A stretch of DNA of 35,231 nucleotides from Bacteroidota bacterium (GTDB taxonomy: Bacteria > Bacteroidota > Bacteroidia > UKL13-3), in NCBI GenBank assembly GCA_947491825.1, contig CANLLM010000018.1, positions 1-35,231 on the forward strand, read 5' to 3'. The notes beneath the pieces are model-generated. The model had not been told where the DNA came from. It saw nothing but the letters and a program-made list of their open reading frames with translations, and made no database searches. Both the position numbers and the translations under genes were made by a program. Positions 1-7,454 of this stretch are shown here, piece after piece (position 1 is the stretch's first letter; every line of letters begins with the position of its first letter).

Positions 1-2
1 TT

Positions 3-200
3 ACAGAAATTATTATGGCTTTAAGTGCTACTATGGAAGGCGACACGACTGTATTTTATTTATCTAAAAAGCTAAAGGATTTACCTGTTAATATCAGTAC
101 CATTTCAAGGGGTATAGCCATAGGTGGGGAGCTAGAGTATGCTGATGAGATTACCTTAGGCAGAAGTATTGCACTGCGTGTTCCTTATGCAGGACACTAG
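3..200 (+). CDS. recR: Recombination protein RecR, C-terminal end (partial)
   Basis: RecR works with RecF and RecO to load RecA at gapped DNA during recombinational repair. Only the last 65 or so residues are visible; the frame is already open at the left window edge, so the gene starts outside. The visible part has the end of the Toprim domain (ATMEGDTT, then a run of short strands) and the conserved RecR ending with [16 protein letters not shown]. The stop TAG is at 198-200. The Met codon at 15 is internal, not the start. No following gene lies on the same strand; the next gene is convergent. Identity is from recognition of the family's C-terminal sequence. Confidence 0.92.
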   Translation, partial: TEIIMALSATMEGDTTVFYLSKKLKDLPVNISTISRGIAIGGELEYADEITLGRSIALRVPYAGH

Positions 201-204
201 TCTG

Positions 205-230
205 GTTTGAGATTTCGCAAACTAATTTTT
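205..230 (+). terminator. Weak candidate terminator after recR
   Basis: A 5-base inverted repeat, GTTTG at 205-209 and CAAAC at 218-222, is followed by a run of five T at 226-230. The stem is short and AT-rich, so this is only a possible terminator. Confidence 0.25.
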
Positions 231-261
231 GAATTAAATCTGATACAAAAAAGCCGTTTTA

Positions 262-708
262 CTAAAGCAGATATCTTTCATCAAACTCAATTTTATTTTC
301 TTTAAGTAGTTTTACATACTCATCTCTAAAATCAATTTTTTGGTGATGTGTCTCTTGGTTTTTGACATAATCAATTAGCCTGTTCTTTTCTTTAATATTG
401 TATGTAAATGCACCGTAACCTTCTTGCCAGGAGGTAAAATTATGAAACAGTTTTTGGTTTTTGATATGCAGAGCGCTTGATACCTTTATGTCTTTAATTA
501 ATGAAGACAAAGAAACTGTAGGATGAATGTGGGTAAGAATATGTATGTGGTCTTCCACACCATTTATTCGGTATAAATGACAGTTTTTTTTCTCAAGAAT
601 GCCCCAAATAAATCTGAATAACTCCTCTCGGTTTTGCTTTGCTAATGTTGGTTCGCGGTGTTTGGTGCTGAAAACAATTTGATACAGAATTTGTGTATAT
701 GTACCCAT
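262..708 (-). CDS. REP-associated tyrosine transposase (RAYT, IS200-like Y1 family)
   Basis: This is a single-strand DNA transposase of the Y1 HUH superfamily (Transposase_17 type), the group that mobilises REP hairpins. The frame is open from 744, but the family normally begins close to a TYTQ motif, so the Met at 708 is the better start, giving 148 residues. The metal-binding HUH motif is DHIHIL (His54 and His56), and the likely nucleophile is Tyr114 in the conserved YVKNQETHH block. The length is normal for the family and there is no frameshift, so the enzyme could be active. The hairpin-rich stretch at 745-1525 lies directly upstream, as is typical of RAYTs next to their targets. No second transposase and no TnpB gene lie beside it. 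The type of enzyme is sure; its activity on the neighbouring hairpins is inferred. Confidence 0.88.
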   Translation of the reverse strand: MGTYTQILYQIVFSTKHREPTLAKQNREELFRFIWGILEKKNCHLYRINGVEDHIHILTHIHPTVSLSSLIKDIKVSSALHIKNQKLFHNFTSWQEGYGAFTYNIKEKNRLIDYVKNQETHHQKIDFRDEYVKLLKENKIEFDERYLL

Positions 709-787
709 AATTTTAATGGTTAATGGTTGGGTTATCAAATACAATTTATGAATAATTTATAAGAATGGGATATCAAATTTTCACATT

Positions 788-804
788 CAACTCCTACGGA
801 GTTG
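788..804. repeat. REP-like hairpin 1
   Basis: Perfect 7-base stem with a three-base loop: CAACTCC, TAC, GGAGTTG, followed by TTAAATTG. The stem and loop sizes equal those of the hairpin at 857-873, but the stem sequence differs. Confidence 0.7.
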
Positions 805-827
805 TTAAATTGCGTTTGTTTGTATGA

Positions 828-844
828 AGCGGGTGAAACCCGTT
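828..844. repeat. REP-like hairpin 2
   Basis: A 7-base stem (AGCGGGT and ACCCGTT, one G-T pair) around a GAA loop. It is spaced like the neighbouring hairpins but has another stem sequence. Confidence 0.6.
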
Positions 845-856
845 GCTATGCAAATT

Positions 857-873
857 CAAGTCTTACAGACTTG
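857..873. repeat. REP-like hairpin 3, at the left edge of the tandem array
   Basis: Perfect 7-base stem CAAGTCT and AGACTTG with a TAC loop. Its right arm runs into the first 73-base unit. The following units keep a decayed right arm (GACTTG in the second copy, GCCTTG in most others) without the left arm, which suggests that the array grew from a pair of neighbouring hairpins. Confidence 0.65.
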
Positions 874-1452
874 TTGACATCCACGCACGATTAGATCTTT
901 GAAATCGACAAACAACCCCGAATGGGGTTAAATGTTAATAGACTTGTTGACATCCACGCATGATTAGATTTTTGAAATCGACAAACAACCCCGAATGGGG
1001 TTAAATGTTAATAGCCTTGTTGAAGTTCACACACGATTAGATTTTTGAAATTGACAAACAACCCCGAATGGGGTTAAATGTTAATAGCCTTGTTGACATC
1101 CATACACGATTAGATTTTTGAAATTGACAAACAACCCCGAATGGGGTTAAATATTAATAGCCTTGTTGACATCCACATACGATTAGATTTTTGAAATTGA
1201 CAAACAACCCCGAATGGGGTTAAATATTAATAGCCTTGTTGACATCCACGTACGATTAGATTTTTGGAATTGACACAACCTCGAATGGGGTTAAATGTTA
1301 ATAGCCTTGTTGACATCCACGCACGATTAGATTTTTGAAATTGACAAACAACCCCGAATGGGGTTAAATGTTAATAGCCTTGTTGACATCCACGCACGAT
1401 TAGATTTTTGAAATTGACAAACAACCCCGAATGGGGTTAAATGTTAATAGAT
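871..1452. repeat. Tandem array: eight copies of a 73-base unit carrying a REP-like hairpin
   Basis: Units begin at 871, 944, 1017, 1090, 1163, 1236, 1307 and 1380. All are 73 bases except the sixth, which is 71 because two bases are missing just before its hairpin. Each unit carries AACCCC-GAAT-GGGGTT (the sixth with one C changed to T), followed by a tail like AAATGTTAATAG. Units 7 and 8 are almost identical. Units 4 and 5 share ATATTAATAG, and units 1 and 2 share AAATCGAC. Most other differences sit in a stretch of about five bases after the ATCCA near the start of each unit. No open frame crosses the array in a convincing way. Confidence 0.93.
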
Positions 1453-1492
1453 CTAAAAGCAATTTGGGGTATTGTCAAACGACCATGTTCAT

Positions 1493-1507
1493 AACCACAA
1501 CGTGGTT
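1493..1507. repeat. REP-like hairpin next to the 3' end of the ClC gene
   Basis: A 6-base perfect stem AACCAC and GTGGTT around an AAC loop, followed by GAATGTGAATGCG, similar to the tail of the array units. It lies 18 bases past the stop codon of the ClC gene and might help to end or protect that transcript. Confidence 0.6.
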
Positions 1508-1525
1508 GAATGTGAATGCGCTTAC

Positions 1526-3316
1526 CTACAATACCTCTTCGGTTATCAGTTTTTCACGGTACTGATCTAAAACAGAAGTTTTCGAAACAAATCCAAGGTA
1601 AGCTCCTTCTTCATCAACCACCGGGATTTTCCAAATATTGTATTCATCAAATTTCTCAATCAGTTCGTTTACATCTGCATTTGGTAAAACGGTGTAACGT
1701 GGTATACTCATCAACTTTTTTACTCTTACTCGGTTATATTCGGTTTGGTTAAACATTATCTCCCTAATATCATCAAGTGTTATTATGCCTAGTAAATGGT
1801 TTTGTTCATCAAGTACTACAAAAATATTTCGTTTTGATGTGGCGATTATTCCTACTAATTCGCCAAGCGTTTGGTTAGGAGATAGCGTGGTGAAATCGGT
1901 TTGAATAATGCTACGGATATCAACCCTGCTTAATAAATCTTTGTCTTTATCAAACGTAATAAATCCGCGCTCAATTAAATTCTTGGTATAAATAGAATAT
2001 TTTTCGAAATAACGGGTAATAAAGTATGAGCCAGATGAAACCAACATTAATGGTACAATTAGGGCGTAGCCACCAGTAATTTCGGCAATAAGAAATATGG
2101 CTGTTAAAGGTGCGTGCAATACTCCGCTAACTAATCCGGCCATACCTGCAGCTACAAAGTTTTGCATGCGTAAATCAACTATGCCTAATGCACCTAATGT
2201 TTTAACAAATATAAAACCCAACAATGCGCCTACAAAAAGCGATGGCCCAAATATTCCGCCATTACCACCCGAACCAACCGTAATGGCACTTGCAAATACT
2301 TTAATCAATAAAATGGCGGTTGAAAATCCAATCACTACCCATACATTATCGCGGTATGCATAAAATAAACTTCTATCGAACAAGTTTCCTTGGTCCGCGT
2401 TCATTAGTTTATTTATTAACCCATATCCTTCGCCATAAAGTGGTGGAAAAATAAAAATGAGTAAGCCTAATAAAACACCTCCTAAGATGGCTTTAGGAAA
2501 CAAAGCCTTGATGCGCTTAAAAGCACTCTCTGTTCTTATCGTCATTCGCATCATATAAACCGATAATAATCCACAAATCATTGCTAATAAAGTATAGTAA
2601 GGTATACTATGTATGCGCCAACCATCCGTGACTAAATTAAATAATGGTTCGCTGTGGAAGAACTTAGCTACCACAGCCCCCGATGCAGAAGCCATTAACA
2701 AAGGAATAAAAGCAGGAATACTTACTTCTGTTAACAAGACTTCAAAAGCAAAAATTACCCCAGCAATTGGACTATTAAATACAGCTGCAATACCTGCTGC
2801 TGCACCCGCTGCTAACAATAAAGTACGTTCAGCTTTTGTTACCAGTAAATCTTTACCTGCATTTGCACCAATAGCACTTCCTGTAACGGCTACGGGTGCC
2901 TCTAAGCCCACAGAACCACCAAATCCAACAGTAACGGCACTGGTAATAATATGAGAAAAGGTTTTGTGCCTTTCCACATTTGAGCCTTTTTTGTTGATGG
3001 CAAAGATGATGCTGCTTAAGCCTTTATCGAAAACTTTTTTGTAATGAAATAACCGGATATAAATTGCAGACAACACGATACCCACTAGCGGAAAAATGAG
3101 GTACAGGTAGTTTTCAAATTTAACGTCAAAACCACTTTCACAAAAATGCTGTATTACAAGCACCATGGTTTTTAAAATTACTGCAGCAATACCCGCACTT
3201 ATACCAACCAGCAAACTGGCAACAATCAAAAAAGTTTTGTCGTTTATGTACCGATTTCTGTTTTTTAAAAACTGATAAAAGGCAAGCTTACTATTTACGC
3301 GTAGGCGTTTAAACAT
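1526..3316 (-). CDS. ClC-family chloride channel or transporter with C-terminal CBS pair
   Basis: A 596-residue inner-membrane ClC protein with about ten or more hydrophobic segments (roughly residues 28-440), followed by two CBS domains (about 471-525 and 533-590) that usually sense nucleotides. The gating-glutamate motif is seen as GLEAP at 137-141 (Glu139, in place of the usual GREGP or GKEGP), and the GxFxP-type motif as GGIFGP at 353-358. The first selectivity motif (GSGIP in model proteins) is not conserved; the matching stretch reads KGLSSI. By eye, the proton-glutamate position of ClC-ec1 falls on Val193, next to Glu192, which would suit a channel better than an exchanger. That alignment is tentative. 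The gene stands alone, with no operon partner. Confidence 0.9.
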   Translation of the reverse strand: MFKRLRVNSKLAFYQFLKNRNRYINDKTFLIVASLLVGISAGIAAVILKTMVLVIQHFCESGFDVKFENYLYLIFPLVGIVLSAIYIRLFHYKKVFDKGLSSIIFAINKKGSNVERHKTFSHIITSAVTVGFGGSVGLEAPVAVTGSAIGANAGKDLLVTKAERTLLLAAGAAAGIAAVFNSPIAGVIFAFEVLLTEVSIPAFIPLLMASASGAVVAKFFHSEPLFNLVTDGWRIHSIPYYTLLAMICGLLSVYMMRMTIRTESAFKRIKALFPKAILGGVLLGLLIFIFPPLYGEGYGLINKLMNADQGNLFDRSLFYAYRDNVWVVIGFSTAILLIKVFASAITVGSGGNGGIFGPSLFVGALLGFIFVKTLGALGIVDLRMQNFVAAGMAGLVSGVLHAPLTAIFLIAEITGGYALIVPLMLVSSGSYFITRYFEKYSIYTKNLIERGFITFDKDKDLLSRVDIRSIIQTDFTTLSPNQTLGELVGIIATSKRNIFVVLDEQNHLLGIITLDDIREIMFNQTEYNRVRVKKLMSIPRYTVLPNADVNELIEKFDEYNIWKIPVVDEEGAYLGFVSKTSVLDQYREKLITEEVL

Positions 3317-3502
3317 GGACTTTTATTTTTGGTTGAAGCAAACGAAGATACACTTTTTTAAGAAGCGGGTCTTGGTAATACGATAAACGCTTATTAAATC
3401 TCCATCTTTTAGATTACCCTGGCTAACCCTCTTAATTAATTAGGCATTAAATTATTTACTCAATAAATCGTTAGTACAACTATTCATTTTTTATAATCTA
3501 AG

Positions 3503-4270
3503 CTATACCCCATAAATCTTCACCGAATTTTCGGTGGTGATGTTCGCCACTTTTTCAATAGTGGTGCTTTTCAACTCGGCAAGTTTTTCGGCAATATCTA
3601 CTATGTAAGCACTTTCGTTTCGTTTTCCGCGGTATGGCATCGGACTTAAATAAGGCGCATCAGTTTCTAATACCAAATGTTGTAAGTCAATATCAGCAAT
3701 GGCATTAGGTAATTCACTTTTTTTATAGGTAAGCACACCGCCTATACCTAAATAAAAGCCAAGTGCTGTTACTTGTTTAGCTTGTTGGGCATTGCCACTA
3801 AAACAATGAAAAATCCCACGTAAAGCAGGGTGTTTCATTTCTTTTAATATGGTAATTACTTCATCGGTACTGTTGCGCGAGTGTATATTAATAGGTAAAT
3901 TCATTTGTATGGCCCATTGTATTTGTTTCTTAAAGGCCATTATTTGTTGGTCTTTAAAGTCCACACTCCAATAAAAATCTAAACCAATTTCTCCTACCGC
4001 ATAAAACTTACGTTTTTTAAACCATTTTTGTATTTGAAACAAATGTGCCTCCACATGCTCATCAACACTGCAAGGATGCAACCCCATCATTGGAAAACAA
4101 TTATCCGGGAATCTCCAAACTAAATCCAACATGGGCTGGATGCTTTTGATGTCTATATTGGGTAAAAACAAACGTTTAACACGTGATTCAATTGCACGTG
4201 TAACCATCGCTTCGCGGTCTTCACTATATTCTTCGCTGTACAAATGTGTGTGTGTATCTGTAAAAATCAT
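3503..4270 (-). CDS. TatD family metal-dependent hydrolase (DNase)
   Basis: A 255-residue TIM-barrel metalloenzyme of the TatD family, whose members act as 3'-5' nucleases or related hydrolases in the cytoplasm. Metal ligands visible are His7 and His9 in DTHTH, Glu94 in GEIGLDFY, His130, His155 in HCFSG and Asp204 in LETDAPYL, so the active site looks complete. The frame extends upstream to 4414, but those 48 residues lie inside the preceding glycosyltransferase gene and do not resemble the family. The Met at 4270, just before IFTDTHTH, is the correct start. It begins two bases after the stop of the upstream glycosyltransferase, so it is probably translated from the same mRNA as the deacetylase and glycosyltransferase genes. 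Confidence 0.92.
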   Translation of the reverse strand: MIFTDTHTHLYSEEYSEDREAMVTRAIESRVKRLFLPNIDIKSIQPMLDLVWRFPDNCFPMMGLHPCSVDEHVEAHLFQIQKWFKKRKFYAVGEIGLDFYWSVDFKDQQIMAFKKQIQWAIQMNLPINIHSRNSTDEVITILKEMKHPALRGIFHCFSGNAQQAKQVTALGFYLGIGGVLTYKKSELPNAIADIDLQHLVLETDAPYLSPMPYRGKRNESAYIVDIAEKLAELKSTTIEKVANITTENSVKIYGV

Positions 4271-4272
4271 GT

Positions 4273-5373
4273 TTAGTAATATCTGTTTTTCCAATTTAAT
4301 TTTTTCGGGATAAAAAAGTAGAATAGGGTAAGTAAAGTTAATCCTAATGTGTACACTTCGTAACAAAGTAAATTTAATAAATTTGGTTGAATAGCAAGTT
4401 GCTTTTGCTGCCAATAAATGGTTACAATTTGTATTAATAATTTAATGGCTAAAAATACCATAGCAAATTGTGTATTTATAAATAAGCAAATGATAAGTGC
4501 CATCCAAAAGGAGCCATAAATTGCAAAAATAATCCACCAATAATACGGAAGTTCCTTTGCTCCACTTAGCCAGCGTTTACGTTGGTTTAGTAGTGTATTT
4601 ATATCTCCTGCTGGTGCCGAAATATTAATGCTTTCGGGGTTTATCATGTTTATCGTTTGGTAACCTCTTTTGCGCACTTGTTCAAATAATTTATAATCTT
4701 CGGTTACACTAAAATTAATGTTTTCGTAACCGCCAGTACTCAGGTACGCATCTTTTGTAATAGCCATGTTGTTTCCTACTGCTGTACTAGGCATACGTAG
4801 GCGGTTAAAACTTAATAATAAGCCCATAAAGTATAGCCAATCGAGGTGTTGCATGTTAGCTAAAAAACCTTTTCCAATAACTAAAGTAGTTCCACTAACA
4901 ATGCCTACATTGGGTTTAAAAAAGGATATTAACGTTCGTGCCCAAAGATCAGAAACTTGTATGTCAGCATCTGTTATTAGATAATAATCACCTTTTGCAA
5001 CATGTGCTAATTGTGCTAAAACATTGGCTTTTCCCCTTGCCTTTCCCAGCTCATTGGTTATATGGATTTGCTTAATGTTATGGTGTTTGTTTACGAATTC
5101 ATTAATAATTTTTTCAGTATTATCGTTAGATTGATCATTGCCAATAAGTATGTGAAGTTTATGTTTAGGATAGTTTAGTGCTACCAAATGCTTTATACAT
5201 GTGGCAATATTTTTTTCTTCATTACGCGCAGCTACCAATACACTTATTTCAGGTAATGCATCATCAGGTATTACTTGGCTTGGCTGATCAAATCCGGCAC
5301 TAATGGCAACAACTAAATTCATTAATTGGATGCAAATAAATAAAGTCATTAGTCCTGCAGCAAAAAAAATCAT
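4273..5373 (-). CDS. Membrane GT2 glycosyltransferase
   Basis: A 366-residue family 2 glycosyltransferase with an N-terminal membrane helix (about 3-25) and three C-terminal hydrophobic stretches (about 278-297, 303-320 and 335-355). The cytoplasmic GT-A domain shows a nucleotide-binding start (SVLVAARNEE), DAD at 135-137, a catalytic ED at 225-226, and QRKRW at 264-268. This QxxRW motif is found in processive enzymes such as cellulose, chitin or poly-GlcNAc synthases. The start codon overlaps the stop of the deacetylase gene by four bases (ATGA type), and TatD follows after two bases. The pairing with a NodB deacetylase suggests a substrate containing N-acetylhexosamine, but the substrate cannot be told from sequence. 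Confidence 0.88.
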   Translation of the reverse strand: MIFFAAGLMTLFICIQLMNLVVAISAGFDQPSQVIPDDALPEISVLVAARNEEKNIATCIKHLVALNYPKHKLHILIGNDQSNDNTEKIINEFVNKHHNIKQIHITNELGKARGKANVLAQLAHVAKGDYYLITDADIQVSDLWARTLISFFKPNVGIVSGTTLVIGKGFLANMQHLDWLYFMGLLLSFNRLRMPSTAVGNNMAITKDAYLSTGGYENINFSVTEDYKLFEQVRKRGYQTINMINPESINISAPAGDINTLLNQRKRWLSGAKELPYYWWIIFAIYGSFWMALIICLFINTQFAMVFLAIKLLIQIVTIYWQQKQLAIQPNLLNLLCYEVYTLGLTLLTLFYFFIPKKLNWKNRYY

Positions 5374-5978
5374 AGGGCTTTAAATGTGTATTGTAATTGA
5401 TGAAAATGTTGCAATACTCCTTTAAGCATAATCAGCATATTCTGCTGTGCTTTTTCGCTATCATGGTAAACGATTACATCACCTGATTTAATTAATTTAA
5501 TTAATTTATTAAGTGTGTTATGTGGGTTTAACCTCTTATCGTAATCACGTGTTAAAATGCTCCACATTATAATGCGGTAACTATCCTTTAGCAATTTAAT
5601 TTGCGATGGTTTAATACGACCGTATGGTGGACGAAATAAATTTGATGGAATTACTTCAGCAGCTTTTTTAATATTTTCAAGGTAAGCTGCATTTGTGGTT
5701 TGCCATCCTTTTACATGGTTATAAGTATGGTTGCCAACGGCATGTCCTTTATTTATAATTTGATTAAAAATATGAGGGTATTTGGTAACGTTTTCGCCTA
5801 CACAAAAGAAAGTGGCCTTGGCGTTATACTCATCTAGAATATTCAATACCAAAGGGGTAATGGTTGGGTGAGGGCCATCATCAAAAGTTAAATACAATAC
5901 ATTATCGCTTGTTTTCACCTTCCATGTAACATTGGGGGCAATTAACGGAAATATTGAAGGTATTGTGTGTTTAAACAT
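5370..5978 (-). CDS. Polysaccharide deacetylase (NodB/CE4 fold)
   Basis: A 202-residue CE4 family deacetylase that would remove acetyl groups from N-acetylated sugars. The family motifs are present in order: TFDDGP (Asp33 and Asp34), the zinc-binding H-x3-H (His84 and His88), RPPYG at 116-120, and the final histidine in VYHDS (His172). There is no clear signal peptide, so the protein may be cytoplasmic or anchored by its hydrophobic N-terminus. It is the first gene of a translationally coupled set with the GT2 and TatD genes. Its start codon is only 29 bases from the divergent tolC-like start, so the two promoter regions overlap. Confidence 0.9.
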   Translation of the reverse strand: MFKHTIPSIFPLIAPNVTWKVKTSDNVLYLTFDDGPHPTITPLVLNILDEYNAKATFFCVGENVTKYPHIFNQIINKGHAVGNHTYNHVKGWQTTNAAYLENIKKAAEVIPSNLFRPPYGRIKPSQIKLLKDSYRIIMWSILTRDYDKRLNPHNTLNKLIKLIKSGDVIVYHDSEKAQQNMLIMLKGVLQHFHQLQYTFKAL

Positions 5979-5986
5979 TACTTTTG
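5954..5986 (+). promoter_or_regulatory. Candidate Bacteroidota promoter for the tolC-like gene
   Basis: TTG at 5954-5956 and TACTTTTG at 5979-5986, a full match to TAnnTTTG, are 22 bases apart. The element ends 21 bases before the ATG at 6008 and lies over the first codons of the divergent deacetylase gene. No other good candidate lies in this narrow space. Confidence 0.45.
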
Positions 5987-6007
5987 CGTAAATAGCTTTT
6001 GTACTTA

Positions 6008-7450
6008 ATGAAAACCAGTTCCATTGTATTAGGGTACAAATTAACGGTATTCGCGTTAATTTTTAGTTTACAAATACACGCTCAAGGTCAAGGCCAGTTA
6101 TACACACTCCAACAGTGTGTTGATATCGCTTTAAAAAATAATATTAACGTGAAACAGAGAGAGCTTAACTTAAATACTGCACAAGCGGATCAATTTCAGA
6201 GTAAAATGGCAGCATTGCCAAATTTAAATGCACAGGTTAATAATAATTATAATACTGGTTTTGCCATCAATCCAATAACAAATAGTTCACAGCGTGATGT
6301 AACTTTTAGAAGTAATAATTTTAGCTTAAACAGTTCTGTTACGCTGTTTAATGGTTTTCAAACCACTAATAATATTAGGTTACAACAAAAAACCACCAAG
6401 AGTATTGAGTTTGATGTAGCAGCAGCAAAAAACACATTAGGGTTACAAGTGGCTAATGCGTACATGCAAGTATTGTTAAATAAGGAAATTGTGGAAGCTC
6501 GTGTGCTGCAAAGTGCAGCAACTAAGGAGCAATTATACCGTCAACAAAAATTATACGATTTAGGGGCATCCAGTCGGTTAAAGTTTTTACAGGTAAAGTC
6601 TCAATATGCCAACGAAGGGTCTCAATTGGTACAAGCCCAAACACTGCTAGACCAAGCTTATTTAACATTATGGCAGTTGATGAACATGGAGCCTGATACG
6701 GCCAATAAAGTTGTTAAACCAGATAGCTCGCAATTTACTTTTGATAAGGAAAGCCGAACTGCGGCTCAAATTTACGAAGACTTTTTATCTCGTAGCCCTG
6801 AAGTTAAGGCGGCTAAGTTTCGTGCAGAAAGTGCTCGTATTGCTTACACCATGGCTTTGGGCGGTAGAAGTCCGCGTATATTGATGAGCGGTGGTTTAAA
6901 CTCGTTTTACAGTACCCAAAGTACACGCGGGGTAGGCTCGCCAAATACCAGTTTAACCCAAATTGGTGTTGATAGTTTTGGTGTGCCTGTGTATGCACCC
7001 TTTTTACGCTACTCCGAAACCGAGGTAACACCATTTAGCGACCAGTTTGATAGAAATCTTGGTAAATCTATTGGGTTTACTTTAAGCCTGCCCTTGTTTA
7101 ACGCTTGGCAAGTGAATACCAACATTCAAAAACAGCGTATCAACCAAATGAGTGCTGTTCTAAATAAAAAACAAACAGAACTGGATGTTTATAAAAACGT
7201 GAATCAGGCCTATTTAGATTTTCAATCTGCACAAAAACGTTATGCTGCAAGTAATGATAACTTTGATGCCAATAAAGAATCACTCTCCTTGGCCGAAACA
7301 CAATTTACTTTAGGAGCATTAAATACAACCGATTACATAACAGTAAAGAATCAATATTTACAGGCCGAAACAAGTTTATTCCAAGCAAAGTACGAGTTAT
7401 TATTCAGACGTAAAGTGCTTGATTTTTATTTAGGAAAACCGCTATACTAA
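6008..7450 (+). CDS. TolC-type outer membrane efflux protein
   Basis: A 480-residue outer membrane channel protein of the TolC/OEP family, the exit duct of tripartite efflux or secretion systems. It has a signal peptide ending near IHAQ, then the typical two long repeats rich in alpha-helix (roughly residues 30-240 and 255-480) with LxxAxxxNxxL-like segments such as CVDIALKNN near the start. A TTG at 5999 is in frame, but the ATG at 6008 begins directly with the signal sequence MKTSSIVLG and is preferred. The periplasmic adaptor gene follows after four bases, so the two are one unit. No inner-membrane pump gene lies beside them. Confidence 0.9.
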   Translation: MKTSSIVLGYKLTVFALIFSLQIHAQGQGQLYTLQQCVDIALKNNINVKQRELNLNTAQADQFQSKMAALPNLNAQVNNNYNTGFAINPITNSSQRDVTFRSNNFSLNSSVTLFNGFQTTNNIRLQQKTTKSIEFDVAAAKNTLGLQVANAYMQVLLNKEIVEARVLQSAATKEQLYRQQKLYDLGASSRLKFLQVKSQYANEGSQLVQAQTLLDQAYLTLWQLMNMEPDTANKVVKPDSSQFTFDKESRTAAQIYEDFLSRSPEVKAAKFRAESARIAYTMALGGRSPRILMSGGLNSFYSTQSTRGVGSPNTSLTQIGVDSFGVPVYAPFLRYSETEVTPFSDQFDRNLGKSIGFTLSLPLFNAWQVNTNIQKQRINQMSAVLNKKQTELDVYKNVNQAYLDFQSAQKRYAASNDNFDANKESLSLAETQFTLGALNTTDYITVKNQYLQAETSLFQAKYELLFRRKVLDFYLGKPLY

Positions 7451-7454
7451 CTTT

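Larger units (their letters stand above)
745..1525. other. Gene-free interval filled with REP-like hairpins
   Basis: No convincing gene lies here. The stretch holds three different short hairpins (788-804, 828-844, 857-873), a tandem array of eight 73-base units each carrying another hairpin (871-1452), and one last hairpin (1493-1507) close to the end of the ClC gene. The hairpins differ in stem sequence. Several share a 3' flank resembling GTTAAATGTTAATAG, as in GTTAAATGTT in the array and GTTGAATGTG after the last hairpin. This layout matches REP/BIME clusters tied to RAYT enzymes. Confidence 0.75.

Noticed and set aside
871-1452. CRISPR array
   Set aside because: The whole 73-base unit is conserved, including the parts that would be spacers; there is no set of distinct spacers and there are no cas genes nearby.
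262-1525. Complete IS200/IS605 insertion sequence
   Set aside because: No TnpB gene and no clear left and right ends enclosing the transposase gene; the array and hairpins fit a RAYT with REPs better.
4271-4414. N-terminal extension of TatD by 48 residues
   Set aside because: These codons lie within the coding region of the overlapping glycosyltransferase and do not resemble TatD; the family start MIFTDTHTH is at 4270.
5999-6007. TTG start of the tolC-like gene
   Set aside because: The ATG at 6008 starts a normal signal peptide and lies at a better distance from the promoter candidate.
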